Assembly (NCBI RefSeq): GCF_002305875.1
Contig: NZ_CP022098.1
Span: forward strand, 930,001-994,000
Source of the DNA: Cystobacter fuscus
GTDB lineage: Bacteria > Myxococcota > Myxococcia > Myxococcales > Myxococcaceae
Direction: 5' to 3'
DNA length: 64,000 nucleotides
Shown here piece by piece: positions 50,308 through 59,844 of this stretch (its first letter is position 1; every line of letters begins with the position of its first letter). The notes under the pieces are model-generated. The model did no database searches, was not told where the DNA came from, and saw nothing but the letters and a program-made list of their open reading frames with translations. The position numbers and the translations under genes were made by a program.

Positions 50308-51780
50308 ATGGATACATCCAATTACCAGCAGATCTTCTCTTCTGGCGTTCCGAGCTTCGATCTGCTGCTGGGCGGCGGCATCCCTCGGCGCCAGTCGGTC
50401 ATCATCACGGGGAACCCCGGTTGCGGGAAGACGATCCTGTGCGGTCAGGTGGCCTTCCGCACCGCCGCGCGCGGTATCCCCGTGGTGCTGGCCACCGTCA
50501 CCTCCGAGCCTCACGACAAGCTGGTCCAGGCCCTCTCCGGCTTTTCCTTCTTCGATCGCGGGCTGCTGGGCGACAAGCTCTTCCTCGTGAGCGCCTATGC
50601 CTCGCTCAAGAAGGGCGCCAAGGAGGCACGCGACATCCTGCTGCACACCGTGCGCGAGCGCGGCGCCAGGCTGCTCTTCATCGACGGACTGCGCTCCATC
50701 CGCGACCTGTGGCAGGACGAGGCGAAGCTGCGCGAGTTCCTCTACGAGCTGGGCATCGGGCTGGCCGCGATGGACTGCATCGGGCTGTTCACCACCGAGT
50801 ACGCCCTGGAGAAGTTGCTGGCGCTGCCGGAGGCCACGACGGTGGATGGCATCGTGGCGTTGGATGTCCTGCGCCAGGGGGGGCGCCGCCTGCGCCGGAT
50901 GGAGGTGGTCAAGCTGCGCGGCCGGGACCACCTGACCGGTGAGCACTTCATGCAACTGGGGCGCGATGGCGTGCAAGTCATCCCCCGTCTGGAGGCCCAG
51001 GTGCCCTCCGATCTCGAGGTCGCCCCGCCATCCACCCGGTCCAGCTTTGGCCTGCCCGAGTTCGATGCCCTGCTGCATGGGGGCCTGCCCGCGTACAGCA
51101 CGACGCTGCTCGCGGGCAGCATGGGCATTGGCAAGACCCTGCTCGCCACGCACTTCGCCGCGCAAGGGGCCCGGCAGGGAGAGAAGACGCTCTTCGTGTC
51201 CTTCTTCGAGCCCCCGGTGTTGTCGGTCGCCCGGGCGCGGCGCATCGGTCTCGAGGTGGCGGAGGACGTGTCACGCGGGGCGCTGAACATGCTCCACCTG
51301 CCTCCGTCCGAGCTGGAAGCCGATGCCATCGCCCATCGCCTCCTGGAGGAGGTGGCGCGGTTGGGCGTGCAGCGGCTCGTGGTGGACGGTCTGTCCGAGC
51401 TGGAGCGGTCCATCTGCGACCCCGAGCGCCGGCACACCTTCATGGCCGCGCTCAGCGTGCATCTGCGCCGCGCGGGCGTGACGTCCCTGTTCACCAAGGA
51501 AGTGTCGAAGGTGGCCGGCACCGAGCTGGACTTCAATGACTCGCCCATCGCGATGCTCGGCGAGAACCTGGTGCTGTTGCGCTACGTGGAGTTGCGCGGG
51601 CGCATCCATCGCGTCCTGTCCATCCTCAAGATGCGCGACAGCCGGTACGACGGGGACCTGCGCGAGTTCGAGATCAGGGACGAGGGCATCCGGGTGCTGG
51701 CGCCCATGCGCTCGGCGGAGGGGTTGCTGACGGGACAGGCCCGTGCCGTGGGCACGAGCATTGGAGGGGTATCGACATGA
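50308..51780 (+). CDS. KaiC-type double RecA-like ATPase
   Basis: The 490 residues contain two RecA/KaiC domains: the first from FSSGVPSFDLLLGGGIPRRQ with Walker A GNPGCGKTI (Lys41), the second from FGLPEFDALLHGGLPAYSTT with Walker A GSMGIGKTLL (Lys276). The order and the FDxLLxGG entries match KaiC-like ATPases, known in the cyanobacterial clock and in bacterial stress/signalling roles. The Walker B strands (LLFIDGL, RLVVDGL) are present in both. The stop overlaps the next gene, a receiver-histidine kinase, by four bases (ATGA), so they are translated together. ATG 50308 is used; an in-frame ATG at 50252 would add 18 residues. Confidence 0.9.
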   Translation: MDTSNYQQIFSSGVPSFDLLLGGGIPRRQSVIITGNPGCGKTILCGQVAFRTAARGIPVVLATVTSEPHDKLVQALSGFSFFDRGLLGDKLFLVSAYASLKKGAKEARDILLHTVRERGARLLFIDGLRSIRDLWQDEAKLREFLYELGIGLAAMDCIGLFTTEYALEKLLALPEATTVDGIVALDVLRQGGRRLRRMEVVKLRGRDHLTGEHFMQLGRDGVQVIPRLEAQVPSDLEVAPPSTRSSFGLPEFDALLHGGLPAYSTTLLAGSMGIGKTLLATHFAAQGARQGEKTLFVSFFEPPVLSVARARRIGLEVAEDVSRGALNMLHLPPSELEADAIAHRLLEEVARLGVQRLVVDGLSELERSICDPERRHTFMAALSVHLRRAGVTSLFTKEVSKVAGTELDFNDSPIAMLGENLVLLRYVELRGRIHRVLSILKMRDSRYDGDLREFEIRDEGIRVLAPMRSAEGLLTGQARAVGTSIGGVST

Positions 51781-52850
51781 GCCTCGTTCTCATCGCCGAG
51801 GACGAGGACGCGATGCTCGACATCTTCGCGCAGATCGTGGAGGACCTGGGCCACCGCGCCCTCAGGGCCCACGATGGGGAAGAGGCGCTGCTGCTGGCCC
51901 GGACGCAGCCGCCGGAACTCGTGGTGAGCGACCACATGATGCCCCGGCGCACCGGCATGGAGCTGCTGCGCGAGCTGCGCGCGGACACGGCGCTGCGCGA
52001 GGTGCCCTTCCTGCTCTTGAGCGCCGCGCGCCCGCCGGGTCTGGAAGAGGCCACGGAGTTTCTCGCCAAGCCCGTGGACCTCGACACCTTCGAGACCGCC
52101 GTGCGCCGGCTGCTGCGCGTGCGTCCCGCCACGGACGTGGCACCGGAGGCCAGACCCGGCGCGGTGCACCCCGACGGAGTCATGCGCGAGGAGATGCTCA
52201 ACTGGGTGGCGCATGAAATCAAGACGCCCCTGAGCTCCGCGCGGCTCAACGCCCAGATGCTGCTGCGCAAGCAGACGACGCGAGCGGACCCCGACGAGCG
52301 CAAGCACGCCGAGGCCATCCTGCGGCAGCTCGACCGGATGACCGGCCTCGTCACCTCCATCCTCGATGCGGCCCGCCTCTCCGATGGCAAGCTGATGATT
52401 CGCCAGGAGAACGGGGACTTCGCCTCGTTCCTCCAGGGAGTGGTGCGGGAGTGGCGGGAGTTGCAGCCCCAGGTGGACTTCCGCCTGGTGGGCACGGAGC
52501 AGCCGCTCCCGCTCTCCTTCGATTCGGAGCGCGTGCGCAACATCCTCAACAACCTCCTGTCCAACGCGGTGAAGTACGGGGGCGAGCGCAAGCATGTCGA
52601 GGTGACGCTGTCGCTCTCGCCCGGGCTCGCCGTCGTCCACGTGCGCGACTGGGGCCAGGGCATCGCCGCTTCGGAGTTGCCCAACATCTTCGAGCGCTTC
52701 CACCGCGCGGAGGACTCGGGAGGCAGCGGGCATGGACTGGGGCTGTACATCGCCTCGGCGATCGCCCGGCTGCACGGGGGCTCGCTCGGCGCGAAGTCGA
52801 GCCTCGGCGAGGGCTCCACCTTCAGCCTGCGGCTTCCCCTCGGGCACTAG
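51777..52850 (+). CDS. receiver-histidine kinase hybrid
   Basis: The 357-residue protein has an N-terminal receiver (VLIAEDEDAMLDIFAQI; LVVSDHMMPRRTGMELL with the phospho-acceptor Asp; LLLSAARP, FLAKPVDL) directly followed by a histidine kinase: WVAHEIKTPLSSARLNA (H-box), NILNNLLSNAVKYG (N-box), VRDWGQGI (G1), and GGSGHGLGLYIAS (G2). There is no membrane segment or sensor, so the input must be a protein. It is coupled to the KaiC-type ATPase through a 4-bp overlap, an arrangement that recalls KaiC-SasA in cyanobacteria; whether the ATPase and kinase bind is inference. Confidence 0.93.
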   Translation: MSLVLIAEDEDAMLDIFAQIVEDLGHRALRAHDGEEALLLARTQPPELVVSDHMMPRRTGMELLRELRADTALREVPFLLLSAARPPGLEEATEFLAKPVDLDTFETAVRRLLRVRPATDVAPEARPGAVHPDGVMREEMLNWVAHEIKTPLSSARLNAQMLLRKQTTRADPDERKHAEAILRQLDRMTGLVTSILDAARLSDGKLMIRQENGDFASFLQGVVREWRELQPQVDFRLVGTEQPLPLSFDSERVRNILNNLLSNAVKYGGERKHVEVTLSLSPGLAVVHVRDWGQGIAASELPNIFERFHRAEDSGGSGHGLGLYIASAIARLHGGSLGAKSSLGEGSTFSLRLPLGH

Positions 52851-52864
52851 GCCGCGCGGGGCCC

Positions 52865-54412
52865 TCAGCGGCCCAGCTTGATGTCGAGCGGGGGCGCGCC
52901 CCGGCGTGGGGGCTTCTGCGCCGCCTGCCGGGGGCGCAGCTTCACGGACAGCTCGGGGGCATCTCCGGCGGACACCCGCCGCGACGTGGGCTCATACCCC
53001 TCCAGCGTCAGTGCCAGCGTCACCGGTGGCGCGTCCGGCTCCAGGGGCAGCTCCAGCGGCGTCTCCCCGTAGGGCGCTCCCTCCACCTCGACCCGTGCGC
53101 CCGCCGGCTCCGAGCGCACCGTGAGCGTCACCGGCCGTGACTGCGGCTCGGCAGGCACCGCGCGCGACGGGGCGGAGAGCATGATGGGAGGAGGGGCCGG
53201 GGCGGGCTTCTCCTGGCGCAGGAGGATGACGGCGGCTCCTCCGGCCAGCAGCGACACGCCGATGCCCATCGCCGCCCAACCCCACCTCACGCGCCGCCGG
53301 GGTGCCTCGGGTGAGACGGTGCGCGTGACATGCACCCGCTTCCCGGACTCGCCGGTGTGGGTGGTGGGCGTGAGGGGAGCGACCGTCTGGGACTGCGAGC
53401 GCGCGTCGCTGCCGCTGCGCGAGGTGTTGGACCGGGCGTCCAGGTCCGAGTCCTCGTTGAGCTGATCCAGGGAGGCGGGGTTGGCCTCGTTGGCGATGCG
53501 CTCGGCGTACAGCTCCCGAAGCCAGGCGGACAGGTGCGCGCTGCTGGCGGACAGCCGGTTCTGGACGATGAAGTCCTCGAGGGCCAGCCGGAACGCTCCG
53601 CAATCCGGAAAGCGCGCCTCGGGCGTGGGGCTCAGCGCCCGGAGCACGAGCGCGTCCAGCCCGGCGGGCAGCGCGGGGTTGAGCAGGGAGGGCGGGGGCA
53701 CCTGGCAGTCGCGCACCAGCCGCAGCGTCATCAGGTCCGACTCGCCCTTGAAGAGCCGGTGGCCCGTGAGCAGCTCCCACAGCACCACACCCAGGGCGAA
53801 CAAATCACTGCGCGCGTCCACGGGCCGGCCATCCGCCTGCTCGGGCGACATGTAGGGGTACTTGCCCTTGAGCACCCCGGTGGCCGTCGTCGAGGCGCTC
53901 CCGGCGGCCTTGGCCACGCCGAAGTCGATGACCTTCACCCCGCCATCGAAGCCCACCAGGATGTTCTGCGGCGACACGTCCCGGTGCACCAGGTGGAGCA
54001 GCCGGCCCTCGGCGTCGCGCGCCTGGTGGGCGTGGTGCAGCCCCGCGGCCGCCTCCGCCACGATGCGCAGCGTCAATCCCACCGGCACGGGGGTGCCCCG
54101 CGCCCGCGCGAACCTGTCCAGCCGCCGCACGTCCTCTCCCTGGACGTACTCCATGGCCAGGCAGTAGCGGCCCTCGACCTGTGCCCACTCGAGGATGGTG
54201 ATGAGGTTGGGGTGGCGCAGCCCCGCCACCAGTTGCGCCTCTTCCTGGAACATGGCCAGGAAGTCCTCGTCCTCGGCCAGGTGGGGCAACACCCGCTTGA
54301 TGACCACCAGCCGCTCGATTCCCCCACCGTGCTCGCGCGCCAGGAACACCTGCCCCATCCCACCGGACGCAATCTTGCGCAGCAAATGATATTTACCGAG
54401 GGGTACCGCCAT
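52865..54412 (-). CDS. Ser/Thr kinase with C-terminal PEGA domain
   Basis: The 515 residues start at ATG 54412 (MAVPLGKYHLLRKIASGGMG). Kinase motifs: IASGGMGQVFLAREHGGGIE, IKRVLP with the ATP-lysine, LVHRDVSPQNILVGF, DFGVAK, GKYPYMSPEQADG. A basic/polar linker leads to a membrane helix at about 400-420 (GWAAMGIGVSLLAGGAAVILL) and then a PEGA-type domain (VTLTVRSEPAGARVEVEGAP; TPLELPLEPDAPP) outside the membrane. It is likely a surface-sensing kinase like many in myxobacteria. It starts 92 bp downstream of the ABC permease on the same strand and may be cotranscribed. Confidence 0.92.
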   Translation of the reverse strand: MAVPLGKYHLLRKIASGGMGQVFLAREHGGGIERLVVIKRVLPHLAEDEDFLAMFQEEAQLVAGLRHPNLITILEWAQVEGRYCLAMEYVQGEDVRRLDRFARARGTPVPVGLTLRIVAEAAAGLHHAHQARDAEGRLLHLVHRDVSPQNILVGFDGGVKVIDFGVAKAAGSASTTATGVLKGKYPYMSPEQADGRPVDARSDLFALGVVLWELLTGHRLFKGESDLMTLRLVRDCQVPPPSLLNPALPAGLDALVLRALSPTPEARFPDCGAFRLALEDFIVQNRLSASSAHLSAWLRELYAERIANEANPASLDQLNEDSDLDARSNTSRSGSDARSQSQTVAPLTPTTHTGESGKRVHVTRTVSPEAPRRRVRWGWAAMGIGVSLLAGGAAVILLRQEKPAPAPPPIMLSAPSRAVPAEPQSRPVTLTVRSEPAGARVEVEGAPYGETPLELPLEPDAPPVTLALTLEGYEPTSRRVSAGDAPELSVKLRPRQAAQKPPRRGAPPLDIKLGR

Positions 54413-54504
54413 GCTTCGCCAACATAGCGTGGCTTTCAAGAATCCGCGAACGCCCCAACTCGCTCCTCGTACGGAGGAGCAAGGGGAGCGTCCACCACAA
54501 GCCC

Positions 54505-55269
54505 TCAGGCTTTCAATTTGTAGCCAGAGCGCAACGCCGCCCAGGCCAGGGCCGTCGCCACGAGCGCCACCGCCAGCAGGATGGTTCCTCCCCACAGCGG
54601 CGAAAAGCCACTGCTGCCCAGCATCCCGTAGCGCAACCCCTCCACCATGTAGACGATGGGATTGAAAAGGCTTACGTGGTTCCAGGGCGTAGGCAGTTCG
54701 CGCACCGAGTAGAACACCCCGCCGAGGAAGGTGAGCGGCAGCATGACGAAGGTGGGGAAGAAGTTCACCTGCTCGAACTTCTCGGCCCACACCGCCGCGA
54801 GCACGCCCAGCACGCTGAAGGTGTAGGAGGACAGCAGCAGGAAGAGGAACGTGGCGGGCACGTGCGCGAGCTGGAAGCCGGTGAAGAGCGTGGCCACCAC
54901 CCAGGTGAGCAGGCCCACCATCAGCCCGCGCACCATGGCGCCCCCGATGAAGCCGGCGAGCAGCTCCAGCGGACCCAGGGGGACCACGAGCAGGTCCACG
55001 ATGGTGCCCTGAATCTTGTTGATGAAGAGCGAGGAGGAGCTGTTGAGGAAGGAGTTGTTGGCCAGGCCCAGGAAGACGAGCCCCGGGACGATGAAGGACA
55101 GGTAGGGCACCCCCTCCACCTCGTGGGCTCCCCGCCCGGACAGCGAGTAGCCGAAGACGAGGAAGTAGAGCGAGGTGCTGATGAGCGGTGAGAGGACCGT
55201 CTGGCCCGGCACGCGCATGAAGCGGCGGACCTCCTTCACCAACAGGGTCTTCATCCCAATCGTGTTCAT
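54505..55269 (-). CDS. ABC-2-type transporter permease
   Basis: The 254 residues have six hydrophobic segments in the ABC-2 export layout: LFVFGYSL-like first helices, LSFIVPGLVFLGLANNSFLN (with the conserved Pro-Gly), LLVVPLGPLELLAGFIGGAM, and GILAAVWAEKFEQVNFFPTF then LPLTFLGGVFYSVRELP. The last segments are typical of permeases of polysaccharide/antibiotic exporters. The start overlaps the ATPase stop (55266) by four bases. The exported compound is unknown. Confidence 0.93.
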   Translation of the reverse strand: MNTIGMKTLLVKEVRRFMRVPGQTVLSPLISTSLYFLVFGYSLSGRGAHEVEGVPYLSFIVPGLVFLGLANNSFLNSSSSLFINKIQGTIVDLLVVPLGPLELLAGFIGGAMVRGLMVGLLTWVVATLFTGFQLAHVPATFLFLLLSSYTFSVLGVLAAVWAEKFEQVNFFPTFVMLPLTFLGGVFYSVRELPTPWNHVSLFNPIVYMVEGLRYGMLGSSGFSPLWGGTILLAVALVATALAWAALRSGYKLKA

Positions 55270-56249
55270 GGCGTGGCGGTGGCGGGGGCGAGGGCGTTGA
55301 GCGCGGCGGCGGCGCTGGCGGCGGGTTTGCCGCGGAGGATCTCGATGAGGATGTCTTCCAGGCGGGAGCTGCGCGTCTCCACGTTGCCCACCGGGAAGCC
55401 CTGCGTGTACAGCAGACGCAGGACGTCATTGCCCGGCAGACCGCCCTCGCGCTCGGGGTAGGTGAGCGTGAGGCCGTCCGCGGAGAGCGTGGCGCCCGCC
55501 TGGCGCGCGGGCTCGGGGGGCGTGCTCACCGGCGTGGTGAAGGTGACGATGAGGCGCTTCTCGCCCAGGCGGCGCAACAGCGTCGTCTTGTCCTCCACGA
55601 GCAGGAGCTTCCCCTCGTTGATGACGCCCACCCGGTCGGCCAGCTCCTCGGCCTCCTCCAGGTAGTGCGTGGTGAGCACGATGGTGGTGCCCTCGGCGGC
55701 GAGCCGACGCACGTAGTTCCACAGGTCGCGCCGCAGCTCCACGTCCACGCCCGCGGTGGGCTCGTCCAGGAAGACCAGCTTCGGCTTGTGCACCAGCGCC
55801 TTGGCGATGAGCAACCGGCGCTTCATGCCGCCCGAGAGCGCCCGGGTGATGGCGTCCGCCTTTTGGGTGAGGTTGAGCGCGGCGAGCACCTCCTTCACCC
55901 GGGCCTCGTCCCGCGGCTGCCCGTAGTAGCCCTGCTGGATGTAGAGCGACTCGGCCGCCGTGAAGAAGGGGTCGAAGTTCACCTCCTGGGGCACGAGGCC
56001 GATCTGGTAGCGCGGGCGCACCGGATCCTCGTCCAGGTCCTGTCCGAAGACGAGCACCTTGCCACTCGTCTTCTTCACCAGCCCGCAGACCGAGCCGATG
56101 AGCGTCGTCTTGCCGGCTCCGTTGGGGCCGAGCAGGGCGAAGATCTCCCCGGGGCGGATGCTGAGGGTGACATCGGACAGGGCGGTGAGCTTGTTGTCGC
56201 CATAGGTCTTGGAGAGACCTCGGAGCTCGAGCGCGGGAGGGGGGGACAT
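55266..56249 (-). CDS. ABC transporter ATP-binding protein
   Basis: The 327 residues begin at ATG 56249. They carry Walker [19 protein letters not shown]-loop region (IGLVPQEVNFD), ABC signature LSGGMKRRLLIAKAL, Walker B LVFLDEPTAGVDV, and TTHYLEEAEELADR with the switch His, plus a C-terminal tail. This matches the drug/polysaccharide exporter (DRA/CcmA-like) class. It overlaps the permease by four bases, forming a two-gene exporter. The frame is open to 56315 but the region is divergent to ettA, and 56249 is preferred. Confidence 0.94.
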   Translation of the reverse strand: MSPPPALELRGLSKTYGDNKLTALSDVTLSIRPGEIFALLGPNGAGKTTLIGSVCGLVKKTSGKVLVFGQDLDEDPVRPRYQIGLVPQEVNFDPFFTAAESLYIQQGYYGQPRDEARVKEVLAALNLTQKADAITRALSGGMKRRLLIAKALVHKPKLVFLDEPTAGVDVELRRDLWNYVRRLAAEGTTIVLTTHYLEEAEELADRVGVINEGKLLLVEDKTTLLRRLGEKRLIVTFTTPVSTPPEPARQAGATLSADGLTLTYPEREGGLPGNDVLRLLYTQGFPVGNVETRSSRLEDILIEILRGKPAASAAAALNALAPATATP

Positions 56250-56403
56250 GATGGCAGGGGCTTTAGCACTCCCGCCGAGTGTCCTGGCAGCGTTTTGATG
56301 CTCGCTGGACGCCATCGCACCGTCCGTGCGTCTTGCGCCCGCCGTGGCTCCTTAGTATCCGCCTGCGTCCCGTCACCCAGCCGCAAGAGAGCGAGAGAGC
56401 ACG

Positions 56404-58083
<1,680 letters not shown>

Positions 58084-58098
58084 GCGGCGCGGGCGTCA

Positions 58099-58129
58099 CG
58101 GCCCCTCTCCCGGATGGAGAGAGGGGCCG
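58099..58129. terminator. perfect 11-bp hairpin between convergent genes
   Basis: CGGCCCCTCTC (58099-58109) and GAGAGGGGCCG (58119-58129) pair without mismatch around a 9-nt loop, 16 bases after the ettA stop and 43 before the amidohydrolase stop. No U-run follows. Confidence 0.65.
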
Positions 58130-58171
58130 GTGGGGTTGCTCACGCCGGCATGTCTGGAGTTGAGCCGGACG

Positions 58172-59392
58172 TCAGCTCCGCCCCTCGTAGAAACGGCAGC
58201 CATTGTCCCAGAGGACCCGTCTGGCGACCGCGGGAGTGAGCCGCTCCACGAGCAGGGCGCTGTCCTCGCGGATGCGGGGGGGATGATCGACGTGGGGGTA
58301 GTCCGAACCGAAGAGGACGCACCCCTCGCCGACCCTGTCGATGACCAGCTCGATTCCAGGCTCGTTCGCCTCGCAGGTGATGAAACATTGCCGCCGGAAG
58401 TAGTCCGAGGGCTTCATCCGCACGTTGTCCCGGAGCTCCCATTTCATGTCTGCGTATTTGGCGTCGAGGCGCGACAGCCAATAGGGGAGCCAACCACAGC
58501 CCGCCTCCAGGAACCCGACGCGAAGCCTTGGATGGCGTTCGAGCACTCCCCCCTCGATGAGCGCCAGCAGGGCCGTCATCTGCTCCAGGGGGTGGGAGCA
58601 GACGTGTCTCGCGAAGTGCGTCTGGAAGCGATCGCTCCCCAGCGTGGGGACCCGGGCGTGGGTTCCCTCATGCACGCCGACCGCCACATCCAGTTCTTCA
58701 CATCGCGTCCAGAAGCGCTCGTGGGCGGGATCGCTCAACATCCGTCCACGCACGGGATTGGGACGGAGCATCACGGCCTTCCAACCCCAGGAGGCGACCC
58801 GCTCCAGCTCGGAGACCATCTGCTCCGGATCGTGTTGGCACAGCGCTCCCACCCCGCGCAGGAAGTCCGGTGCATGGGCGCTGAACTCCCGGAGCCAGTC
58901 GTTGTACGCGCGCACCAGTGCCGCGGTCAGCGCGGGGTCGAGCGTGTCCACGGCGAACAGGAAGAGCCCCTTCGTCGGGTACAGATAGGCACGCTCCACG
59001 CCCATGGCGCTCAGCGTGTCCACGTGCGAGGCCGCGTCATACCCCGCCAGCATCTGCGGCAGATAATGCACGAGCGCCTGCATGGCGCCGCGATGCCAGA
59101 CACTCTGGGCCACGGGCCCCAGCAGCAGCTCGCCGTCGAGCTCCATGTTGTGGAAGCCAGGGCTCGACATGTCGAGCGCCCGCTGCACCGCCTCGGGGGA
59201 GAGCCCCTGCCTGGCGCATGCATAATGGAAACGCGCCTGCTGCACGACGTCGCCGAGCTCCTCCTCCTGGGAGCGCCGGGCCTCACGGAACGTGGGCGCG
59301 CGCGACTGGAAGGCGGACTCCAGGTATTTGTTCCACAGGTTCAAGGGCTCAATCACGTGTGCTTCTGAATCCAGGATGGGCAGAGATGCCAT
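58172..59392 (-). CDS. amidohydrolase-2-family metal hydrolase
   Basis: The 406 residues form a metal-dependent hydrolase barrel of the amidohydrolase-2 (ACMSD/decarboxylase-like) family. LDSEAHVIEP near the start has His but lacks the second His of the usual HxH; VGVHEGTH holds a metal-binding His near the middle; HFARHVCSHPLEQM carries another; and LFGSDYPHVDHP near the C-terminus holds the catalytic Asp. Such enzymes hydrolyse or decarboxylate aromatic or heterocyclic acids. It is divergent from the TOMM precursor gene with a 112-bp shared spacer, so it could belong to that cluster, but I have no sequence proof. Confidence 0.85.
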   Translation of the reverse strand: MASLPILDSEAHVIEPLNLWNKYLESAFQSRAPTFREARRSQEEELGDVVQQARFHYACARQGLSPEAVQRALDMSSPGFHNMELDGELLLGPVAQSVWHRGAMQALVHYLPQMLAGYDAASHVDTLSAMGVERAYLYPTKGLFLFAVDTLDPALTAALVRAYNDWLREFSAHAPDFLRGVGALCQHDPEQMVSELERVASWGWKAVMLRPNPVRGRMLSDPAHERFWTRCEELDVAVGVHEGTHARVPTLGSDRFQTHFARHVCSHPLEQMTALLALIEGGVLERHPRLRVGFLEAGCGWLPYWLSRLDAKYADMKWELRDNVRMKPSDYFRRQCFITCEANEPGIELVIDRVGEGCVLFGSDYPHVDHPPRIREDSALLVERLTPAVARRVLWDNGCRFYEGRS

Positions 59393-59441
59393 GACTTGAG
59401 TTTCCTCGACCGCACGCGAAAACAGCTCAAGTTTTCCTGCG

Positions 59442-59470
59442 TTGACAGGCAGGGGCGAGCGTGGTTAGGT
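59442..59470 (+). promoter_or_regulatory. probable sigma-70-type promoter of the TOMM operon
   Basis: A perfect TTGACA -35 at 59442-59447 is followed after 17 bp by TTAGGT at 59465-59470, a myxobacterial-style -10 similar to that reported for vegA (as I recall it). A start near 59477 would leave about 28 nt before the precursor ATG at 59505. It also borders the divergent amidohydrolase gene. Confidence 0.55.
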
Positions 59471-59504
59471 CGTGTCCTCTCGCGCTACCCTCTACGGTGG
59501 TCAG

Positions 59505-59816
59505 ATGACGGATCGCAGCGTGTCGGATGCGAATGCATCCTGGAAGCGGACATGGCCCAAGATCGTGGCGAGGGCATGGGCAGACGATGCTTTCATGGAG
59601 CGGCTGAAGCGGGATCCGTTGAGTGTGGCCAAGGAGTATGATTTGCCCATCATCGAGGACGCCGCGTATCAGGTCGTCGTCTACGATAATCCCGCCTCGG
59701 TGATTTCCGTGATTCTGAGTATTCCTCCGAAACCGGGGGACTTGCAGGACGAGAGCCTGGAGGCGCTTTCCGCGTACGCCGAGAGGACGAACTGCGCCAA
59801 CTCGAGCACGGCTTGA
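59505..59816 (+). CDS. NHLP-type RiPP (TOMM) precursor peptide
   Basis: The 103-residue peptide is laid out like a nitrile-hydratase-like leader (NHLP) precursor: RAWADDAFMERLKRDP (about 23-38) is the family's N-terminal helix, then YDLPIIEDAAYQVVVYDN, a hydrophobic VISVILSIPPKPG (about 66-78) and DLQDESLEALSA (about 79-90), which sits where other leaders have the pre-cleavage LxxxELExVAGG-like motif. The probable core is the last 13 residues, YAERTNCANSSTA, with Thr95, Cys97, Ser100, Ser101 and Thr102 available for azole or azoline formation; the cut after Ala90 is a guess. Its cyclodehydratase gene starts 28 bp downstream. GGTGG nine bases before the ATG and the promoter at 59442 support this start over an upstream in-frame one at 59472. 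Confidence 0.85.
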   Translation: MTDRSVSDANASWKRTWPKIVARAWADDAFMERLKRDPLSVAKEYDLPIIEDAAYQVVVYDNPASVISVILSIPPKPGDLQDESLEALSAYAERTNCANSSTA

Positions 59817-59844
59817 GGGTTGTCGCAGGTGGTATCATCGCCGC

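Noticed and set aside
58172..59392. BotAH-type macroamidine-forming amidohydrolase
   Set aside because: The enzyme belongs to the amidohydrolase-2 type with different metal motifs, so the bottromycin comparison has no sequence support.
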